Part shown: piece by piece, positions 7,191 to 13,981 of the stretch
Numbering within the stretch: position 1 is the stretch's first letter
Layout: each line of letters starts with the position of its first letter
NCBI GenBank assembly: GCA_020063525.1
Contig: JAGUUJ010000026.1
Location: forward strand, 1 to 20,639
Length of the DNA: 20,639 nucleotides
Origin: Candidatus Omnitrophota bacterium
GTDB lineage: Bacteria; Omnitrophota; Gorgyraeia; Gygaellales; Profunditerraquicolaceae
Direction: 5' to 3'
Notes under the pieces: model-generated
What the model saw: only the letters and a program-made list of their open reading frames with translations
Databases searched by the model: none
What the model was told of the DNA's origin: nothing
Translations under genes and position numbers: made by a program

Positions 7191-8912
7191 TCACAGGGCT
7201 TTCTTATTTATTTCTTCTTTTACCTGTCTTATAAACTCTTCAAGGGCTATTGCGCCCATATCGCCCACTCCTCTTTTTCTTATGGAAACAGTTTCCTGCC
7301 TGGCTTCGCGCTCACCCACAACCAGGACGTAAGGTATCTTATTTAGTTCTGCCTGGCGTATCCTTTTGTCTAAGGTCTCATTACGGTTATCCAGAGCAGT
7401 GCGTATTGAATTCTCTTCTAAAGCAGCTTTAACTTTTTCGCCGTATTCCCGCAAAGAATCTTTTATCGGCACAACCAATACTTGTTGAGGAGAAAGCCAA
7501 AGCGGCAGGCTGCCTTTATAATGCTCAAGCAAAGCACCTATAAAGCGCTCAAGACTGCCTAATATAACGCGGTGTAACATGATGGGTTGTCTTTCTCTGC
7601 CTTCGGAATCCACATAAGTAAGCTCAAACCTTTTTGGCAAAGCAAAATCGCACTGAATAGTGGCGCACTGCCATTTTCTCTTCAGGGCATCTTTTAACTT
7701 TATATCAATCTTGGGGCCATAGAACGCCCCCTCTCCCGCATTTATCTCATAAGATAGGCCTTTTTCTTTTAAAGATTCTTCTAAAGCAGAAGTGGCGTCT
7801 TGCCAATCCTGGTCAGTCCCTATATATTTTTGCGGCCGGGTGCTTAATTCTATGCCCACATCACCAAATCCGAACACTTTCATTGTATCAAAAACAAAAT
7901 CTATAATCGATTTTATTTCCTCTTTTAATTGCGCGGGTAAACAAAATATATGTGCATCGTCCTGGGTGAAGCCGCGCACCCGAAGCAACCCGTGCAAAAC
8001 CCCTGCCTTTTCATGCCGATAAACCGTGCCTAACTCAAAAAGTCGAATGGGTAATTCTTTATAGCTTCGATTTTTTGATTTATAAATCAGAATATGACCC
8101 GGGCAATTCATCGGCTTTAGCACAAACTCTCTGTTTTCGATTTTGAAGGTATACATATTTTCTCTGTAGTACTCATAGTGGCCAGAGGCCTGCCAGAGTG
8201 AAGCCTGCATAATATGTGGCGTGATCACTATCTTATAGCCGCGTTTTAAATGTTCTTTCTTTTCATAATCTTCAATGAACGTCCTTAACAGCGCGCCCTT
8301 GGGATGATAAAATACCAACCCTGCGCCTGCTTCCTCGTGGTAGATATCGAAAAATTCTAAGGCAGGACCTAATTTTCTGTGGTCGCATAGCTTAGCCTCT
8401 TCTAAATTTTTCAAATACTCGTCTAATTCTTTCTGGGTTTCAAAGCAGGTGCCGTAAATACGCCGAAGCATAGGGTTTGTCTCTATTCCATGCCAATAGG
8501 CGCCGGCAACCGACAATAGCTTGAGGGCCTTGATCTTACCCGTTGATTCTATATGCGGACCGTGACACAAATCTATAAAGTCACTTCCTGTTTTATATAT
8601 TGACACTCTTTCATCGGGTATCTCCTGAATAAGGCTTACCTTATAATCTTCTTTTAATTTCTTGAATAGCTTCAGCGCCTCCTCTTTAGAGACCTCCTCC
8701 CGGATAAACGGCTCATTCTCGCTAATAATCTCGCGCATCTTCTGCTCGATGTTTGCTAAATCCTCGTCGCTAAACGGCTCTTTTTTATCAAAGTCATAAT
8801 AAAAACCATCTTCGATAGACGGTCCGATGCCAAGCCTAACTTGCGGCCAGAGCTCTTTTACTGCCTGAGCCATAATGTGGGAACAAGAATGTCTTAAGGT
8901 ATCTAAGTCCAT
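7191..8912 (-). CDS. thrS: Threonyl-tRNA synthetase lacking the TGS domain
   Basis: Class II ThrRS, 573 residues against about 640 in E. coli. The missing part is the N-terminal TGS domain: the protein begins directly at the editing domain, with HSCSH (8-12) and CHGPH (116-120) forming the editing site. The catalytic core has the zinc ligands Cys270 (MNCPGH), His321 (DDAHIF) and the late MLHR histidine, and motif 2 VYRHE. The anticodon-binding domain ends the protein. The ATG at 8912 has no recognisable ribosome site and lies only eight bases after the CCA end of tRNA-Val, so tRNA processing would leave a nearly leaderless thrS message. No upstream frame could encode a TGS domain because tRNA genes occupy the space. 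Confidence 0.95.
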   Translation of the reverse strand: MDLDTLRHSCSHIMAQAVKELWPQVRLGIGPSIEDGFYYDFDKKEPFSDEDLANIEQKMREIISENEPFIREEVSKEEALKLFKKLKEDYKVSLIQEIPDERVSIYKTGSDFIDLCHGPHIESTGKIKALKLLSVAGAYWHGIETNPMLRRIYGTCFETQKELDEYLKNLEEAKLCDHRKLGPALEFFDIYHEEAGAGLVFYHPKGALLRTFIEDYEKKEHLKRGYKIVITPHIMQASLWQASGHYEYYRENMYTFKIENREFVLKPMNCPGHILIYKSKNRSYKELPIRLFELGTVYRHEKAGVLHGLLRVRGFTQDDAHIFCLPAQLKEEIKSIIDFVFDTMKVFGFGDVGIELSTRPQKYIGTDQDWQDATSALEESLKEKGLSYEINAGEGAFYGPKIDIKLKDALKRKWQCATIQCDFALPKRFELTYVDSEGRERQPIMLHRVILGSLERFIGALLEHYKGSLPLWLSPQQVLVVPIKDSLREYGEKVKAALEENSIRTALDNRNETLDKRIRQAELNKIPYVLVVGEREARQETVSIRKRGVGDMGAIALEEFIRQVKEEINKKAL

Positions 8913-8920
8913 ATTTTTAA

Positions 8921-8997
8921 TGGTGGGCCCAAGAGGACTCGGACCTCTGACCTTTGCGATGTCAACGCAACGCTCTAACCAACTGAGCTATGAGCCC
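8921..8997 (-). tRNA. tRNA-Val (GAC)
   Basis: A 77-base cloverleaf. The acceptor GGGCTCA pairs with TGGGCCC, the D arm is GCTC/GAGC, the anticodon stem TTGCG/CGCAA encloses loop TTGACAT with anticodon GAC, and the T arm is AGAGG/CCTCT. The 3' ACCA is encoded. It lies eight bases upstream of thrS and 13 bases downstream of tRNA-Leu. Confidence 0.95.
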
Positions 8998-9010
8998 GAT
9001 AAATTCAAAG

Positions 9011-9093
9011 TGGGCAAGGAGGGAGTTGAACCCTCATGACCTTGCGGCCAAAGGCTTTTAAGGCCTTCGTGTATGCCATTCCACCACTTGCCC
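9011..9093 (-). tRNA. tRNA-Leu (TAA)
   Basis: An 83-base class II tRNA with the long variable arm expected of leucine. The acceptor GGGCAAG pairs with CTTGCCC, and the anticodon stem AAGGC/GCCTT encloses CTTAAAA with anticodon TAA. The CCA end is not encoded, unlike its two neighbours. Confidence 0.95.
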
Positions 9094-9120
9094 GGGATAT
9101 TGTCAAAGTTGCAAAACCTA

Positions 9121-9172
9121 GATACTCCGCTCACTGCGCAGCTTGTCGCTGCGCTACGTTCGCTTGAGTATC
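9121..9172. repeat. Two-part inverted repeat between tRNA-Cys and tRNA-Leu
   Basis: Outer arms GATACTC (9121-9127) and GAGTATC (9166-9172) and inner arms GCGCAGC (9136-9142) and GCTGCGC (9148-9154) enclose a TTGTC loop. No T run follows, so it is not a standard terminator. Confidence 0.8.
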
Positions 9173-9203
9173 CACTAAATTTTCTTGTCTAAAAATTTAG
9201 TGG
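9172..9203. repeat. Perfect 12-bp inverted repeat joined to the tRNA-Cys 3' end
   Basis: CCACTAAATTTT (9172-9183) and AAAATTTAGTGG (9192-9203) form a perfect 12-bp stem with an 8-base loop. The right arm overlaps the CCA end of tRNA-Cys by three bases. Confidence 0.85.
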
Positions 9204-9275
9204 AGGCGCGAACCGGAGTTGCACCGGTCTAAAACGGTTTTGCAGACCGCTGCATAACTGCTCTGCCATCGCGCC
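9201..9275 (-). tRNA. tRNA-Cys (GCA)
   Basis: A 75-base cloverleaf. The acceptor GGCGCGA pairs with TCGCGCC, the anticodon loop is CTGCAAA with anticodon GCA, and the 3' TCCA is encoded. It begins one base after the coaC stop and is followed by two hairpin elements before tRNA-Leu. Confidence 0.95.
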
Positions 9276-9276
9276 A

Positions 9277-9819
9277 TCATTTTATAACCCGCTTAACTTC
9301 CTTTACAATATCTTCAACTTCCGCCAAACAGCCAACGCCAACCTTGCCACAGGCAAGCCTTCCTTTTATCGGTTCTACAAATCTAAAACCTAAGGATTTT
9401 AATTTCTTAATGTTGTCCTGGGTAATGCGGTTCTTGAACATATTCTCATTCATCGCCGGGCTTATTAAAATCGGCGCTTTTGTAGCACAGCACACACAGG
9501 TCAATAAATCATCGCAAATACCCGAGGCAATCTTGCCGATGATATTGGCGGTGGCAGGCGCAATTAAAACCAAATCCGCATTCTCAGCCAATGATACATG
9601 CTCAATCTCCCATGCCTCGGGCCCGTCAAACAGGCCGCAATACACTTTATTTCCGGAAAGGCCTTGAAACAGAACCGGCTTAATAAATTCCTCTGCCTCG
9701 GGCGTCAGGACTACTGTAACCGAAAACCCCTCGCTCCTTAGCCGGCGTATAATATCGCACGCTTTATATATAGCGATACTCGCCGTAACCCCTAAAATAA
9801 TATTTTTCCCTTTAACCAT
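9277..9819 (-). CDS. coaC: Phosphopantothenoylcysteine decarboxylase, stand-alone CoaC domain
   Basis: An FMN enzyme of coenzyme A synthesis that decarboxylates 4'-phosphopantothenoylcysteine. This 180-residue flavoprotein shows GVTASIAIYKACDIIRRL, the active-site histidine in EHVSLA, the APATANIIGKIASGICDDLL stretch, the substrate-binding PAMNENM and the catalytic cysteine in GRLACG. Most bacteria fuse this domain to the CoaB synthetase in one 400-residue protein. Here the frame ends after the decarboxylase and tRNA-Cys starts one base later, so CoaB must be encoded elsewhere. It follows rpoZ by ten bases, in the common gmk-rpoZ-coaBC order. The ribosome site is weak. Confidence 0.93.
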   Translation of the reverse strand: MVKGKNIILGVTASIAIYKACDIIRRLRSEGFSVTVVLTPEAEEFIKPVLFQGLSGNKVYCGLFDGPEAWEIEHVSLAENADLVLIAPATANIIGKIASGICDDLLTCVCCATKAPILISPAMNENMFKNRITQDNIKKLKSLGFRFVEPIKGRLACGKVGVGCLAEVEDIVKEVKRVIK

Positions 9820-9829
9820 AGTATTATTC

Positions 9830-10036
9830 TTAAGGCTTTGCCTTTTTGTAATGCACTTTATTTTCGGCGATTTCGTGCAAAGCTATGGTAGAGGGCTTAA
9901 GCGACGAATCTACATCCACAAGTTTTGGTTGGCCTTCGGCAATCTCTAAAGCCCTCTTTGAAGCCAGAATAACCAATTTATAAATGGAATTATCGCTTTT
10001 ATCTAACATATCCTCCAACGCTACATAATACGGCAT
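9830..10036 (-). CDS. rpoZ: RNA polymerase omega subunit
   Basis: A 68-residue omega subunit, which helps assemble RNA polymerase by clamping beta prime. The signature ALEDMLDKSDNSIYKLVILASKRALEI matches the conserved region in which omega contacts beta prime. GAGG lies six bases before the ATG, and the start overlaps the end of gmk by 16 bases. The gmk-rpoZ-coaBC neighbourhood is a standard bacterial arrangement and supports the call. Confidence 0.9.
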   Translation of the reverse strand: MPYYVALEDMLDKSDNSIYKLVILASKRALEIAEGQPKLVDVDSSLKPSTIALHEIAENKVHYKKAKP

Positions 10037-10656
10037 ATGCTTCCTCGCTCCTTACTAGATTTAAGATGCGTAATTTCTTTTAATATTATACCTTTCAATT
10101 CCTTTATTGCCTGATTGAGATCTTTATTCACCACGCAATAATCATACCTATCGCAAACTGCAAGCTCCTGTTGAGCGAGCGTCAGGCGCTGTCTTACCTC
10201 CTCTTCCTTTGTTTTATTACAACGCGTGGTCATCCTATACAAGAGCGTATCCAAAGAGGGCGGCATCACAAAAATCATTACTGTATTCTTGGAATATCGC
10301 CGCTTTACGGTAAAAGCGCCCTTTAAGTCCAGGCACAGGATAACATGTTTCACTTTTTGCAGTTGCCTTTCCATAAACTCTTTGGGCGTGGCGTAATAAT
10401 ATCCCATGTATTTTGTCCATTCAAGCAAATTTTGCGCTTTCTGTTCTTGTTTAAACCGCTTCTCGCTGATAAAAAAATAATCTTTCTTATCCTGCTCGCC
10501 CGATCTCCTGGGCCGGGTAGTAAAAGAAATGGATCTGGTCAATTTATTCTTTAGCGTTTTATTGCCAAGAAGGTTCTTAGCCAGAGTAGTTTTGCCCGAG
10601 CCGGAAGGCCCGGAAATAATAAATATTAGACCCTGTTTTTTACTCTGCTTTCTCAC
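10021..10656 (-). CDS. gmk: Guanylate kinase
   Basis: Phosphorylates GMP to GDP with ATP. The 211-residue protein has the P-loop GPSGSGKTT (about 16-24), the GMP-binding SFTTRPRRSGE, and KDYFFIS followed by EWTKYMGYYYATP. A lid-like region with MTTRCNKTKEEEVRQRL follows. Its GTG start overlaps the yicC stop as GTGA and it lacks a clear ribosome site, so translation is probably coupled to yicC. The yicC-gmk-rpoZ order is widespread in bacteria. Confidence 0.95.
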   Translation of the reverse strand: MRKQSKKQGLIFIISGPSGSGKTTLAKNLLGNKTLKNKLTRSISFTTRPRRSGEQDKKDYFFISEKRFKQEQKAQNLLEWTKYMGYYYATPKEFMERQLQKVKHVILCLDLKGAFTVKRRYSKNTVMIFVMPPSLDTLLYRMTTRCNKTKEEEVRQRLTLAQQELAVCDRYDYCVVNKDLNQAIKELKGIILKEITHLKSSKERGSICRIM

Positions 10657-11477
10657 TCTATATTCTGCAACTGCTCCCTTATCTTCTCAATCTGACTTTT
10701 TATCTGCACCACCCTGCTAGACACCATCGCATCGCAAGACTTAGCGCCCATGGTATTTGCCTCGCGCTGCATCTCCTGGGAAATAAAATCCAGTTCTTTG
10801 CCTATAGGGCCTGCTTTAGAAAGTTTATTTTTAAAATTCCTGATGTGAAAAGCCAGCCTTTCTATCTCTTCTGTAATATCTGTATCTTTAAGGAAACTGG
10901 AGCGTTCTTCCGGCGTCTTTAATTCAGCTATTTTATCTTTAATTAATTTTTTAAATTTTGTTTTGATAATGCCAAGGCTTATCTGGAGTGCCTGTGCGCT
11001 CTTTTTTAAATAAATATATAACGCCTGCCCTTCTTTCTGGCGCATAGCCACTAAATCATCGAGTGTCTTATGCAGCAGTGTTTTTAAGCGCGGCCAGATT
11101 TTGGTCTTAGAGCGCCTGTCTTCGGCCAAGGATAAAACCCCCGGTAAATGTATTAACGTATCCAGGCGGATTTCCTCTTTAATACGGGCGCCTTCTCGTA
11201 TGTTCTTTAGCGCTGAAATATAATTTCTCAACAATCGATTATCGACAAAAATCGAATTCGCGGGGCTGCCCAGGATATTCATCACACAAACTACCCTGCC
11301 CCTCTTGATCCTTGCTTCAATCTCTTTTTTGATCTTATCCTCTAAAGACAAAAACCCCACCGGCAAGTGAAAGACCGTTTCCAAATATTTATGATTGGTG
11401 GTGCGTATCTCCAGAAAGATTTTCCCGAAAGGCACAATTGCTATCTCTTTGCCTGCAAAACCAGTCATGCTCTTCAT
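10653..11477 (-). CDS. yicC: YicC-family endoribonuclease
   Basis: A 274-residue YicC-like protein. The family start MTGF, the EIRTTNHKYLE motif (usually EIRSVNHR) and the C-terminal signature GKELDFISQEMQREANTMGAKS are all present, with a coiled-coil region (about 145-240) between. E. coli YicC has been described as an RNase acting on small RNAs; its substrate here is unknown. AGGGGA lies six bases before the ATG. It overlaps gmk by four bases and is separated from ndk by a short gap with two hairpins. Confidence 0.92.
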   Translation of the reverse strand: MKSMTGFAGKEIAIVPFGKIFLEIRTTNHKYLETVFHLPVGFLSLEDKIKKEIEARIKRGRVVCVMNILGSPANSIFVDNRLLRNYISALKNIREGARIKEEIRLDTLIHLPGVLSLAEDRRSKTKIWPRLKTLLHKTLDDLVAMRQKEGQALYIYLKKSAQALQISLGIIKTKFKKLIKDKIAELKTPEERSSFLKDTDITEEIERLAFHIRNFKNKLSKAGPIGKELDFISQEMQREANTMGAKSCDAMVSSRVVQIKSQIEKIREQLQNIE

Positions 11478-11493
11478 CTTAGTTCCCCTTCTA

Positions 11494-11544
11494 ACACCCC
11501 AACATATAGGATTGTTGGGTGTGCCCTTGCTGGGCTAGCCCCAG
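11494..11544. repeat. Pair of hairpins at the ndk end
   Basis: The first, CTGGG-CTAGC-CCCAG type (11530-11544), covers the ndk stop codon. The second has arms 11494-11504 and 11513-11522 (ACACCC-AACA / TGTTGGGTGT). Neither is followed by a T run, so a role as an intrinsic terminator is doubtful. Confidence 0.55.
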
Positions 11545-12041
11545 GCTTTTATCTTCTTCTCTTTCTCAACCACGTCTTTAGTAGGATATAAACTTACGAT
11601 CACCTCGTCGGGCTGAAACCAGAGTTTGATTTCTCTCTCAGCCTCTTTCTCGTCGGAAGATACGTGTATAACATTTTCATAAACTCCGGACGTAGTTATC
11701 CTGCCGTAAGAGCCGCGTATACTTGTGGATTCTGCTTCCTCTGGATTAGTGCTGCCTGCAAGTTGCCGGCATTTTGTAATTGCCTCCTCCCCCCAATAAA
11801 CGAGTGCCATAACCTTGTGTCGATTATGCAGCTCCCCGCGTATATACTTTATTATATCTTCAAAAAATGGTTTATCCTTAAGGTGCCGGTAATGCTCTTC
11901 TGCTAATTCTTTAGATACGCGCGCTATCTTGGCTGCCACAATTTCCAGTTTTGTTTCAGACAATCGGGTTAAGATATTGCCGGTTAAGGATTTTTTCAGG
12001 CCATCGGGCTTGATAAGGATTAAGGTGGCTTGATTCGTCAT
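11535..12041 (-). CDS. ndk: Nucleoside diphosphate kinase, longer variant
   Basis: Exchanges the terminal phosphate between nucleoside tri- and diphosphates through a phospho-histidine. The N-terminus TLILIKPDGLKKSLTG, the AGSTNPEEAESTSIRG segment and the active-site histidine H126 in ENVIHVSSD are clear. It has 168 residues, longer than the usual 140, with extra residues around YIRGELHNRHKV and ahead of the active site (SYGRITTSGVYE), plus a C-terminal tail. The motif NVIHVSSD replaces the more common NVIHGSDS, so it belongs to a divergent subgroup. The start overlaps the parB stop as ATGA. Confidence 0.92.
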   Translation of the reverse strand: MTNQATLILIKPDGLKKSLTGNILTRLSETKLEIVAAKIARVSKELAEEHYRHLKDKPFFEDIIKYIRGELHNRHKVMALVYWGEEAITKCRQLAGSTNPEEAESTSIRGSYGRITTSGVYENVIHVSSDEKEAEREIKLWFQPDEVIVSLYPTKDVVEKEKKIKAWG

Positions 12042-12895
12042 TGCGAGCCTCCCCTTAATATCTTCATAACCCTGTCTAAGTCCTCCTGAGAATAAAACTC
12101 AATGAGAATATGACCGCGTTTTTTTCTCTTGCTAATTCTGACCTTAGTTGCCAAAATATGTTGTAATTCCTCCTCCAAAACTGCTACATAAGGCTCGCGT
12201 GCGCTCTGGCCAATTTTACGCTTAGGCATTCTTTTGCGTTGGCTCTTGATTAAGTTCTCTATCTCTCTGACAGACAACTCTTTAGAGATAATTTCCCCAG
12301 CTAAGCGACGCTGTTGATTCAAGTCTTCGAGCTCTAAGAGTGCTCGGCCATGCGCAAAAGAAATGCGGCCTTTTTTAATCTCCTCCTGGATTTCTGTCGG
12401 TAACTTTAATAATCGCAAAGTGTTAGTAACAGAGACCCTGGCTTTTCCTAAAACTGCACTAATTTTTTCATGTGTAACTTGAAATTTATCAATGAGGAAC
12501 TGATAAGCATGCGCCTCCTCAATGGGATTCAGAGACTGCCTTTGGATATTCTCGATTAAAGCTATCTCCAAAGAATCGCGGTCCTCTACATTTTTGACAA
12601 TAGCTGGTATCTCTTGTAAATTCAATAAGTTAGCAGCACGAAATCTTCTCTCCCCGGCAATTAATTCATAGAAGTCGCCACTACGCCTTACCAAGACTGG
12701 CTGAATCACTCCTTTTTCTTTAATGGACTGGGTTAATTCCTCCATACTTTGCTCATCAAAATCTACGCGGGGCTGAAAAGGGCTAGGCCTAATTTGCTCT
12801 AATTTAAGAGAAAGAACCTCTTCGTGTTTTGTGGGTTCCGGCTCTTTGGTCGGGATTAAAGCACTTATCCCTTTTCCTAAGGCTTTTCTTTCCAT
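12038..12895 (-). CDS. parB: Chromosome partitioning protein ParB
   Basis: Centromere-binding CTPase clamp of 285 residues. The N-terminus KALGKGISALIP is the ParA-contacting region. The nuclease-like CTP-binding domain has GVIQPVLVR, YELIAGERRFRAA and ALIENIQRQSLNPIEEA. The helix-turn-helix (about 130-170: THEKISAVLGKARVSVTNTLRLL) reads parS. The C-terminal part is a short dimer domain. The start overlaps the end of parA by 19 bases. Its position beside the origin fits a chromosomal segregation system, and a parS-like sequence lies in front of parA. Confidence 0.96.
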   Translation of the reverse strand: MERKALGKGISALIPTKEPEPTKHEEVLSLKLEQIRPSPFQPRVDFDEQSMEELTQSIKEKGVIQPVLVRRSGDFYELIAGERRFRAANLLNLQEIPAIVKNVEDRDSLEIALIENIQRQSLNPIEEAHAYQFLIDKFQVTHEKISAVLGKARVSVTNTLRLLKLPTEIQEEIKKGRISFAHGRALLELEDLNQQRRLAGEIISKELSVREIENLIKSQRKRMPKRKIGQSAREPYVAVLEEELQHILATKVRISKRKKRGHILIEFYSQEDLDRVMKILRGGSQ

Positions 12896-13689
12896 TCTAC
12901 TTCTCCTTCTGGCAGAGCATTAATAGGAATCGGCATTCCCAAAATCTCCTTGCTTAACTGTTCATATTTCTGTGCGCCAATGGATTCGTTATCGTATAAA
13001 GCCGCTGGTTTACCAAAACTGGGCGCTTCAGTTAAACGTATATTCCTGGGTATAACTGTGGTATAAACTTTTTCTTTAAAATAAGCCCGCGCTTCCTGAA
13101 TAACCTCTTTGGTTAAGTTGGTACGATAATCTGCCATAGTCAGCACTACTCCTTCAATGGTAAGGTTTGGATTAAGATTATCTTTTACAAGTTTAATAGT
13201 ATGAACCAGTTGCGTCAATCCCTCTAAAGCATAATATTCACATTGCACTGGTATAATTATGGAGTCAGAGGCACATAAAGCATTGATGGTGAGCAGCCCC
13301 AAAGAAGGCGGGGAATCGATGAGCACAAAATCAAAATTCTCCCGCTCTTTATCCAAAGCTTTTTTTAATCTATATTCCCGGCCCAGCATTCCCACTAACT
13401 CCACCTCAGCGCCGGTAAGGTCCAGATTGGAAGGAGCTAAAGAAAGATTATTCACAGCTGTGGGCTGTAATATTTCTTTAATATCCAACTCTTCCAAAAG
13501 AACATGGTAAGTACTCTTCTTGATATTGTGTTTATTTATGCCTAACCCACTAGTAGCATTTGCCTGAGGGTCTAAATCCATAAGTAAAACTTTTTTCTCT
13601 GCTAAGGCCAAATAAGTAGCTAAATTAATGGCAGAGGTAGTTTTACCTGTGCCGCCTTTTTGGTTGCAAATACAAATAATCTTACCCAT
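12877..13689 (-). CDS. parA: Chromosome partitioning ATPase ParA/Soj
   Basis: A deviant Walker A ATPase of 270 residues that forms the nucleoid gradient moving ParB-parS complexes. KGGTGKTT (11-18) carries the signature lysine; LLMDLDPQANATSGLG, FVLIDSPPSLGLLTINAL and IPVQCEYYALEGL are the other conserved blocks. No N-terminal DNA-binding extension is present, as in Soj. The ATG at 13689 has no Shine-Dalgarno; a 17-base palindrome sits directly before it instead. A promoter and a parS-like site are found in the 90 bases upstream, so expression may be autoregulated. Confidence 0.96.
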   Translation of the reverse strand: MGKIICICNQKGGTGKTTSAINLATYLALAEKKVLLMDLDPQANATSGLGINKHNIKKSTYHVLLEELDIKEILQPTAVNNLSLAPSNLDLTGAEVELVGMLGREYRLKKALDKERENFDFVLIDSPPSLGLLTINALCASDSIIIPVQCEYYALEGLTQLVHTIKLVKDNLNPNLTIEGVVLTMADYRTNLTKEVIQEARAYFKEKVYTTVIPRNIRLTEAPSFGKPAALYDNESIGAQKYEQLSKEILGMPIPINALPEGEVEWKEKP

Positions 13690-13690
13690 T

Positions 13691-13707
13691 GTAATCTATA
13701 TAGTTAC
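13691..13707. promoter_or_regulatory. Palindrome directly before the parA start
   Basis: GTAATCTATATAGTTAC is a near-perfect palindrome occupying the place of the ribosome site of parA. It could be an operator or an mRNA hairpin; the sequence does not decide. Confidence 0.4.
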
Positions 13708-13711
13708 AAAT

Positions 13712-13727
13712 TGTTCCCCGAGAAACC
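13712..13727. promoter_or_regulatory. parS-like site upstream of parA
   Basis: On the parA strand GGTTTCTCGGGGAACA matches the bacterial parS consensus TGTTTCACGTGAAACA at 12 of 16 positions, including the central CG. Its location between the parA promoter and parA, near the origin, is where such sites occur. The mismatches make it a weak candidate. Confidence 0.4.
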
Positions 13728-13755
13728 TCAATTTTTAAGAATTAATATTAAGTTT

Positions 13756-13784
13756 ATTATTAACTTAAAATACTTACTTGTCAA
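13756..13784 (-). promoter_or_regulatory. Sigma-70-type promoter for parA-parB
   Basis: The -35 TTGACA (13784-13779) is a perfect match and overlaps the jag stop codon. After 17 bases comes AATAAT (13761-13756), five of six with TATAAT. Transcription would begin about 60 bases before parA. Confidence 0.65.
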
Positions 13785-13981
13785 GCATTTTCTTGAGCTT
13801 TTATTGTGCTTACTCTTACTTTGGCGGGTTTTGCTCCGGGCATACCAAAAAGCCCTTTTTCTTCATCGGAAAGAACTTCTATTTTGACTTTAGACCGCGG
13901 TAGTTTCAATTCTTTTAAGGCCTTCTTTATCGCCTCCTCGACAGTACTTGCTTCAACTTCAATGCTGAATTTATGCGTCAT
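13781..13981 (-). CDS. jag: Jag/KhpB N-terminal domain protein, KH and R3H domains absent
   Basis: A 66-residue protein matching only the Jag_N domain, with SIEVEASTVEEAIKKALKELKL and the conserved EEKGLFGMPGAKPAKVRV. Full-length Jag/KhpB proteins go on to KH and R3H RNA-binding domains and exceed 200 residues. Here the frame stops at TGA and the next 90 bases are an A+T-rich promoter region without KH-like coding potential in any frame, so this is a true short form or an old truncation rather than a recent frameshift. The start overlaps the yidC stop as ATGA. The rpmH-yidD-yidC-jag context supports the identity. Confidence 0.82.
   Translation of the reverse strand: MTHKFSIEVEASTVEEAIKKALKELKLPRSKVKIEVLSDEEKGLFGMPGAKPAKVRVSTIKAQENA

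Noticed and set aside
9011..9093. tRNA-Leu without encoded CCA as a pseudogene
   Set aside because: The cloverleaf is intact, and absence of an encoded CCA is common, being added by enzyme.
8913..9275. T-box leader upstream of thrS
   Set aside because: The space is fully taken by tRNA genes and two hairpins; no T-box AGGGTGG-type sequence or terminator is visible.
11494..11544. Intrinsic terminator after ndk
   Set aside because: The hairpins lack a following U run, and yicC starts close behind on the same strand.
13690..13780. Frameshifted remainder of jag (KH/R3H) after its stop
   Set aside because: The 90 bases are A+T-rich promoter sequence with no KH GxxG or R3H-like coding in any frame.
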